Source: an uncultured Planctomycetaceae bacterium
GTDB taxonomy: Bacteria; Planctomycetota; Planctomycetia; Pirellulales; Pirellulaceae
Direction: 5' to 3'
Assembly (NCBI GenBank): GCA_903927685.1
Contig: CAIYOB010000092.1
Location: forward strand, 1 to 11,396
Length of the DNA stretch: 11,396 bases
This document shows positions 7,364-11,396 of this stretch, in pieces (positions within the stretch are counted from its first letter, which is position 1; each line of letters begins with the position of its first letter). The notes beneath the pieces were generated by a model. That model was not told where the DNA came from and did no database searches. It saw only the letters and a list, made by a program, of their open reading frames with translations. A program made the position numbers and the translations under genes.

Positions 7364-7726
7364 TCAGAACGATACGCAGGGACTTCCGTCCGACAGGAAT
7401 TCGACGAGCTTTGCGCCGCCGACAATGACCGCTCCGGCAACCAGGTTGTTCTCATCGAGCTTGCGGCGTTTGAAGCACGGTGAGCAGACATAAATCTTGC
7501 CGCCCGCCGCCGCGAATTTGTCCATGAGTTCCTTGAGCGGTGCAAAGCCCTCTTCATGAATACCGTCCGCATAGCCGCGCTGCGACAAGCGTACTCCCTC
7601 GGTCACGAGGAACACCATGGTTTCCTTTTCCGACCCAAGTGCGGCATTCGCGACGACGAACGCCACCGTCGCCTTGTCGGAGTTGTCCTTAGCAAAACTC
7701 AACGACACGCAGAACTTCCCAGCCAT
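7364..7726 (-). CDS. DsrE-family sulfur-relay protein
   Basis: A 120-aa cytoplasmic protein of the DsrE/DsrF-like fold. It begins FCVSLSFAKDNSDKATVAFV, then has TMVFLVTEGVRLSQRGY and a Cys-containing loop KIYVCSPCFKRR (C81, C84), followed by LVAGAVIVGGAKLVEFLSDG. Additional cysteines are C6 and C117. DsrE proteins accept or donate persulfide sulfur, usually with TusA as partner, and C81/C84 are the candidate active cysteines. The upstream stop (TGA 7731-7729) overlaps an ATG at 7732 in ATGA form. The next in-frame ATG at 7726 has AAAGGA at good distance and is used here; the 7732 start adds two residues. It is sandwiched between two genes that both carry TusA-like domains, strongly suggesting sulfur exchange among the three. 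Confidence 0.85.
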   Translation of the reverse strand: MAGKFCVSLSFAKDNSDKATVAFVVANAALGSEKETMVFLVTEGVRLSQRGYADGIHEEGFAPLKELMDKFAAAGGKIYVCSPCFKRRKLDENNLVAGAVIVGGAKLVEFLSDGSPCVSF

Positions 7727-7728
7727 GT

Positions 7729-8367
7729 TCATTCCTTTCGTTGAAACCAGTATTCCGGATGTGATTGCGCAAGCAGCTTGTGGCCGGTCAAGCGGCACCA
7801 AGCGGGGAGGTCTTCTTTGGCGCCGGGATCTCGCGCGACTAGCTTCAGCGTCGCGCCCGATTCCAGCTTATCCATCCGCAGCCGAAGCTCCAGCACCAGG
7901 TCGCCGCATCCCATTCCTCCCGCGTCCCAAACCTCGGCCACCGAAATGGCCGTCGGCGGCGAACTGGCCGGGGCGGAATCCGCGGTCGCCTGAGCGAGCA
8001 ATTCACCCACGCCCGCCCGGCCCGCGTCGGGCCAGAGGCAGGCGGGAAGACCGGTTCGAGAAAAACCCTCCCGCTCGCTGACTCGCCGCCAGACTTCGCC
8101 GTAACAGGCACGGCGTTGGAAATGGGCCCACAGGTGGTCGCGCAGGCCTGCCACGGTCATCGCCAAGCCGTCTGCCAGGCACGAAGCACACCGTGGCTTC
8201 GTCGCCAGCCCCAGCGCCACATTGAACAGCGCTTCGTGGCCGCACAAGGTCTGTCCACAGGCAACACAAGGGGCCCCCAGCAACGCGGCCACCCGCGATT
8301 CCAGTCGAGGCAGGCTCTCGTCGTCCGCGGTGTCCACTTCAGGAGGCCAAGCCCCATCCACCGGCAT
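7729..8367 (-). CDS. Cys-rich domain fused to a TusA-like sulfur-carrier domain
   Basis: A 212-aa protein, first gene of the minus-strand operon. Residues about 20-115 form a Cys-rich domain with CVACGQTLCGH (C34, C37, C42, H44) and CASC (C60, C63), plus C88 and C110. This is a plausible zinc or Fe-S site, but I do not recognise the family. An Ala/Ser/Pro linker (124-141) precedes a TusA-like domain (143-212): GGMGCGDLVLELRLRM, with C154 at the catalytic position and CG instead of CPxP, then DPGAKEDLPAWCRLTGHKLL with C191. The frame stays open to 8508, but that start falls between the -35 and -10 of the likely promoter, so initiation is placed at ATG 8367. A GTG at 8361 is better spaced from AAGGGAG and is an alternative. 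Its stop overlaps the DsrE gene. The partner is probably that DsrE protein. Confidence 0.8.
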   Translation of the reverse strand: MPVDGAWPPEVDTADDESLPRLESRVAALLGAPCVACGQTLCGHEALFNVALGLATKPRCASCLADGLAMTVAGLRDHLWAHFQRRACYGEVWRRVSEREGFSRTGLPACLWPDAGRAGVGELLAQATADSAPASSPPTAISVAEVWDAGGMGCGDLVLELRLRMDKLESGATLKLVARDPGAKEDLPAWCRLTGHKLLAQSHPEYWFQRKE

Positions 8368-8417
8368 TCTCCCTTCTTCACCGTCCCGAGAATGCCCGCA
8401 CTCTGCACGGCCCGACA

Positions 8418-8433
8418 GGGGGTCGATGCCCCC
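8418..8433 (-). other. Hairpin in the 5' leader of the sulfur/methyltransferase operon
   Basis: Five G and five C pair exactly around a 6-nt loop, about 50 nt before the operon's first start codon, within the ~120-nt leader between the predicted promoter and ATG 8367. I compared the leader by eye with cobalamin, SAM and SAH riboswitch cores and saw no match. It may be a plain structured leader. Confidence 0.3.
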
Positions 8434-8491
8434 AATGCGACAAGCGGTCTCCCGGGTATTCGCCAACCTCGGGCACGCACGTGACAGCCCG

Positions 8492-8521
8492 ATTCTATGT
8501 TGTGTCATGTTGAACTGTCAA
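8492..8521 (-). promoter_or_regulatory. Sigma70-type promoter of the TusA/DsrE/MetE-like operon
   Basis: On the minus strand, TTGACA (8521-8516, perfect -35) is followed by 18 bp and TAGAAT (8497-8492, five of six to the -10 consensus). Transcription would start near 8485 and give a leader of roughly 120 nt before ATG 8367. It is the best promoter match I found in the window and is correctly placed for the operon. It also argues against translation from the upstream start at 8508. Confidence 0.65.
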
Positions 8522-8645
8522 CTCGCTCCGGTGGCTCAGCGGCCCAGTTGTGGGTTGCTTGCTTGGGCCTCCGAAATCGAAGACACTGGGGACACCTTCA
8601 CTCACGCATTCCTCTTGCCCTGAACTGCCCCGAAAGGCTGACACG

Positions 8646-11396
8646 ATGACGAAGGTCTTGGTGCTTTGTGCGATGGCGATCTCGTGGTCTTTTTCTTCCC
8701 TGGCGGCAGCGCCGCTCCTGGGAGTGGAATTCACCCCGGTCCTGCCGCTTGACCCACCCGCGATTGTCGGCTGTTCCGAGGCCTTCCCCGGCGGCGCCTG
8801 GGTTCCGGCGAATCTCTTGGATGGCAAGCCGCAGACGGAGTATGCGGCAGCAAGCCAAGGCGTGGGAACGCACCTCGATTTTGACTTCGGAAAGCCGGTG
8901 GTCGTGGCAGGCTTCAAGCATGTCGACCGCAATGACCCGGCGACCGTCCGGTCGGCGCGGTTGGTGTTCAGCGAACAGGCGGATTTTCAGAAGCCCATCA
9001 CATCCGTGCCCGTTGCCCATGCTGACGGGCGAAGCGGCGTGACGCTGGTTACGTTTCCCGCGGTCACGGCCCGGTTCGTCCGCTGGGAAGTGCTCAGCCT
9101 CAATGAGTTCGGTTATGCCACCGTCGGCGGAGCGGAGATCGCCTTCTTCACCACCACCTCCCGCGACACCCTCCCCGTGCGAGATTCGATCACCATCCGG
9201 CCCGAACAGCTCGTCGTGTCCCGGAACGGTCAGGCGATGCAGCCGATCGCGATTACCGTGGAGCACCGTTACGCCGAGGCCGTCAAGGTCTCACTGGAAG
9301 TCGACGGCTTGCCGCCCCTCGACCTGGAACTTCACCTGGGAACGCAGACCCGGGAGATCGCGCTGCCCGCGCTGCAAGCGGACGCCCCGCTGCGGGCGGT
9401 GCTCAAAGTCGAGAACCAAGAGGCCGTGCGCGCCGAGATCGTCCGCCAGCCGGTGCGCCCGTGGATGGTCTATCTGCTGCCTCATTCGCACATTGACATC
9501 GGCTATACGGCCCTGCAACCCGACGTAGAGCGCAAGCAGATCAGCAATCTCAAGACGGCCATGCGGTTGGCCCGCGAGACGGCCGGTTATCCGGAAGACG
9601 CACGGTTCAAATGGAACGTGGAGGTGATGTGGCCCGTCGATTGTTACCTCCGCCGGGCGACGCCGGAGGAAAGGCAATTGCTGGTGGAAGCCGTCCGCGC
9701 CGGCCAGGTGGGCCTGGATGGGATGTATGGGAACATGCTGACCGGGCTTTCCAGACCAGAGGAGCAGATGCGGATGATGGACTGTGGCCTGGACGTAGCC
9801 CGGCAGTGTGGCGTGCCCTTGGAATCGGCGATGGTCAGTGACGTCCCCGGCTATACCTGGGGCACGGCGGCCGCCGTGGCCCACGCCGGCGTGAAATACT
9901 TCTCCTTCGGACCGAACTATGGAGGTCGTGTCGGCCACACGATGGTGACTTGGCCGGACAAACCGTTTTATTGGGAGACGCCCGACGGCCGGAGCCGGGT
10001 GCTCTGCTGGTGCCCGCGAACGGGCTACGCCTTGGGACACATTGTCGGCGGCGGCCGCGCGCTGGCCGGCTACTTGCCCGGCTACCTGGCCGAGCGGGCC
10101 GCGGAGGGCTATCTCTACGACATCACGTACTTGCGCTGGAACGTCAACGGCGACAACGGCGCGCCGGACGAAGGCCTCGCCGACGTCGTCAAGCAGTGGA
10201 ACGAAGAACATGTCTCTCCGAAGTTGAGCATCGCCACCACGGCCACGGCGTTCCGGAATTTCGAGAGTCGCTACGGCCGGCAGCTGCCCGTGTTTCGTGG
10301 GGACTTCACGCCGTACTGGGAAGATGGGGCAGCCAGCTCCGCGCTCGAAACCTCACTGACTCGCGACTCGGCCGAGCGGCTCGTGCAGGCCGAGACGCTC
10401 TGGACATTGCTGTGCCCCACGAGACCGCGCTGGTCCGAGTTTGCCGAGGCGTGGCGAAACGTCCTGTTGTACAACGAGCACACTTGGGGCGCTTACGACA
10501 GCGTCGAGAACCCCGACCGGCCCTTCGTGCGGGAGCAGTGGCGGATCAAGCACAGTTTCGCCCTGGACGCCGACCGCCAGTCGCGGGAACTGCTCGCCGA
10601 GACGGTCTTCAGCCCCGGCCTGACGATCGCCACGCGCGAGACCCAGGTGAACACGATCACCGTTTTCAACACGAATTCCTGGCCGCGCACCGACCTGGTG
10701 ACCCTGCCCCGCGAACTGCCATTGCCGGGCGAGCGCGTCGAAGATGCTTCGGGCAAGCCGGTCCTGTCCCAGCGACTGACGACCGGCGAATTCGTCTTCC
10801 TGGCCAGCGACGTGCCGCCCCTGGCGGGTGCGTCGTTTACCATCAAGGCCGGCGGCAAGCCGACCGAAACCCACCTGCGTGCGGACGGCACAACGCTCGC
10901 CGGGGCGGACTTGACCGTCCGGATCGACCCTGAGACGGGCGGCATTGCGAGCTTGCAGAGCCAGCGTTTGGCGGTCGAGTTGGTCGACGCCAAGGCGGCC
11001 TCCGCCGTCAACGACTACTTCTATCTGCTCGGCAGCGACCTGAAGAACCTCCAACGCAACAGTGTGCCCAGGGTCTCGGTCAAAGAGTCGGGGCCCCTGT
11101 TGACGTCCTTGCTGGTCGACAGCGAGGCCCCGGGCTGCAATCAACTTAGCCGCGAGATCCGCCTGATCGAAGGCCTGGATCGAGTGGACTTGGTCAACCG
11201 CGTGGACAAGAAAGCCGTCCGCGCCAAGGAAGGGGTGCATTTCGGATTTGGTTTTGCGGTTCCCGAGGCCGAGGTCCGGCTGGACGTCGGCTGGGCCGTG
11301 ATCCGGCCGAACAAGGATCAACTTCCGGGCTCGTGCCACAACTGGTTCTCGGTGCAGCGGTTCGTCGACGTGTCGAATGCCAAGTACGGCGTCACC
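8646..11396 (+). CDS. Secreted GH38 (alpha-mannosidase)-like glycoside hydrolase with N-terminal discoidin-like domain (3' end outside window)
   Basis: An open frame of 917 codons that runs off the window without a stop. Residues 1-22 are a signal peptide (MTKVLVLCAMAISWSF..., cleavage near AAA). About 37-168 resembles an F5/8 type C/discoidin carbohydrate-binding module (VPANLLDGKPQTEYAA, LDFDFGKPVVVAGF, FVRWEVLSLNEFGYATVGGA). A beta-rich linker spans about 183-268. The GH38-like barrel begins at 275 with YLLPHSHIDIGYT, whose H282 and D284 match the family's zinc-binding HxD. D399 in MVSDVPGYTWG is the candidate nucleophile, and NEHTWGAYDS (H612) is the later GH38 motif. From about 660 on it enters the C-terminal beta-sandwich. 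ATG 8646 has GAAAGG 8 nt upstream. Likely role: extracytoplasmic glycan breakdown; the exact sugar is not readable from sequence. Confidence 0.85.
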   Translation, partial: MTKVLVLCAMAISWSFSSLAAAPLLGVEFTPVLPLDPPAIVGCSEAFPGGAWVPANLLDGKPQTEYAAASQGVGTHLDFDFGKPVVVAGFKHVDRNDPATVRSARLVFSEQADFQKPITSVPVAHADGRSGVTLVTFPAVTARFVRWEVLSLNEFGYATVGGAEIAFFTTTSRDTLPVRDSITIRPEQLVVSRNGQAMQPIAITVEHRYAEAVKVSLEVDGLPPLDLELHLGTQTREIALPALQADAPLRAVLKVENQEAVRAEIVRQPVRPWMVYLLPHSHIDIGYTALQPDVERKQISNLKTAMRLARETAGYPEDARFKWNVEVMWPVDCYLRRATPEERQLLVEAVRAGQVGLDGMYGNMLTGLSRPEEQMRMMDCGLDVARQCGVPLESAMVSDVPGYTWGTAAAVAHAGVKYFSFGPNYGGRVGHTMVTWPDKPFYWETPDGRSRVLCWCPRTGYALGHIVGGGRALAGYLPGYLAERAAEGYLYDITYLRWNVNGDNGAPDEGLADVVKQWNEEHVSPKLSIATTATAFRNFESRYGRQLPVFRGDFTPYWEDGAASSALETSLTRDSAERLVQAETLWTLLCPTRPRWSEFAEAWRNVLLYNEHTWGAYDSVENPDRPFVREQWRIKHSFALDADRQSRELLAETVFSPGLTIATRETQVNTITVFNTNSWPRTDLVTLPRELPLPGERVEDASGKPVLSQRLTTGEFVFLASDVPPLAGASFTIKAGGKPTETHLRADGTTLAGADLTVRIDPETGGIASLQSQRLAVELVDAKAASAVNDYFYLLGSDLKNLQRNSVPRVSVKESGPLLTSLLVDSEAPGCNQLSREIRLIEGLDRVDLVNRVDKKAVRAKEGVHFGFGFAVPEAEVRLDVGWAVIRPNKDQLPGSCHNWFSVQRFVDVSNAKYGVT

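Noticed and set aside
8368..8490. Cobalamin, SAM or SAH riboswitch in the operon leader
   Set aside because: Attractive given the methionine-synthase-like gene, but no conserved core of these classes could be found by eye.
8368..8508. N-terminal extension of the Cys-rich/TusA-like protein up to 8508
   Set aside because: The start would fall between the -35 and -10 elements of the likely promoter, and the extra residues show no domain.
8541..8569. Inverted repeat GGCCCA/TGGGCC before the GH38-like gene
   Set aside because: Arms of only 6 bp with a 17-nt loop in GC-rich DNA; likely chance.
10353..11339. 328-codon minus-strand frame
   Set aside because: Antisense to the GH38-like gene, which is open through the whole region with conserved motifs.

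Overview
The window is a high-GC chromosomal segment that most likely comes from a planctomycete. Two gene types point there. The first is a methanofuran/tetrahydromethanopterin-linked C1 module (fhcB-fhcA-fhcC), found in bacteria mainly in Planctomycetota and methylotrophic proteobacteria. The second is a DUF1559 protein with an H-X9-DG C-terminus, a family hugely expanded in Planctomycetota. A palindrome carrying the 'ctttccagcc' arm, which I recall as common in planctomycete genomes, agrees. No rRNA, tRNA, CRISPR array, transposase or phage gene was seen.

Layout. (1) 1-3418, plus strand: the 3' end of fhcB, then fhcA (8-bp overlap), a 113-bp gap holding a long imperfect palindrome, fhcC, and a mobB-like P-loop gene. 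FhcA/B/C are parts of the formyltransferase/hydrolase (formylmethanofuran dehydrogenase-like) complex. The usual partner fhcD is not between fhcA and fhcC, where it lies in the Methylobacterium order fhcBADC. (2) 3419-3812: a possible small minus-strand membrane protein and a short inverted repeat. (3) 3813-4868, plus: a secreted TIM-barrel glycosidase-like protein, followed by a terminator-like hairpin. (4) 4990-5715, plus: a DUF1559 protein that has lost its pilin-like N-terminus. (5) 5819-8367, minus: a tight three-gene operon. Read 5'->3' it encodes a Cys-rich/TusA-like fusion, a DsrE-family protein, and a TusA-like/core-MetE fusion. A good sigma70-type promoter lies upstream. (6) 8646-11396, plus, running off the window: a large secreted GH38 (alpha-mannosidase)-like enzyme with an N-terminal discoidin-like domain.

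The most interesting part is the minus-strand operon. Sulfur-carrier (TusA) and sulfur-relay (DsrE) modules are co-translated with, and in one case fused to, a zinc-dependent methionine-synthase catalytic domain. Both TusA-like domains keep the active Cys but have CG in place of the usual CPxP. This suggests, by inference, protein-bound sulfur delivered to a methyl-transfer enzyme. Its position near a C1-transfer module is suggestive but not proof of a functional link.
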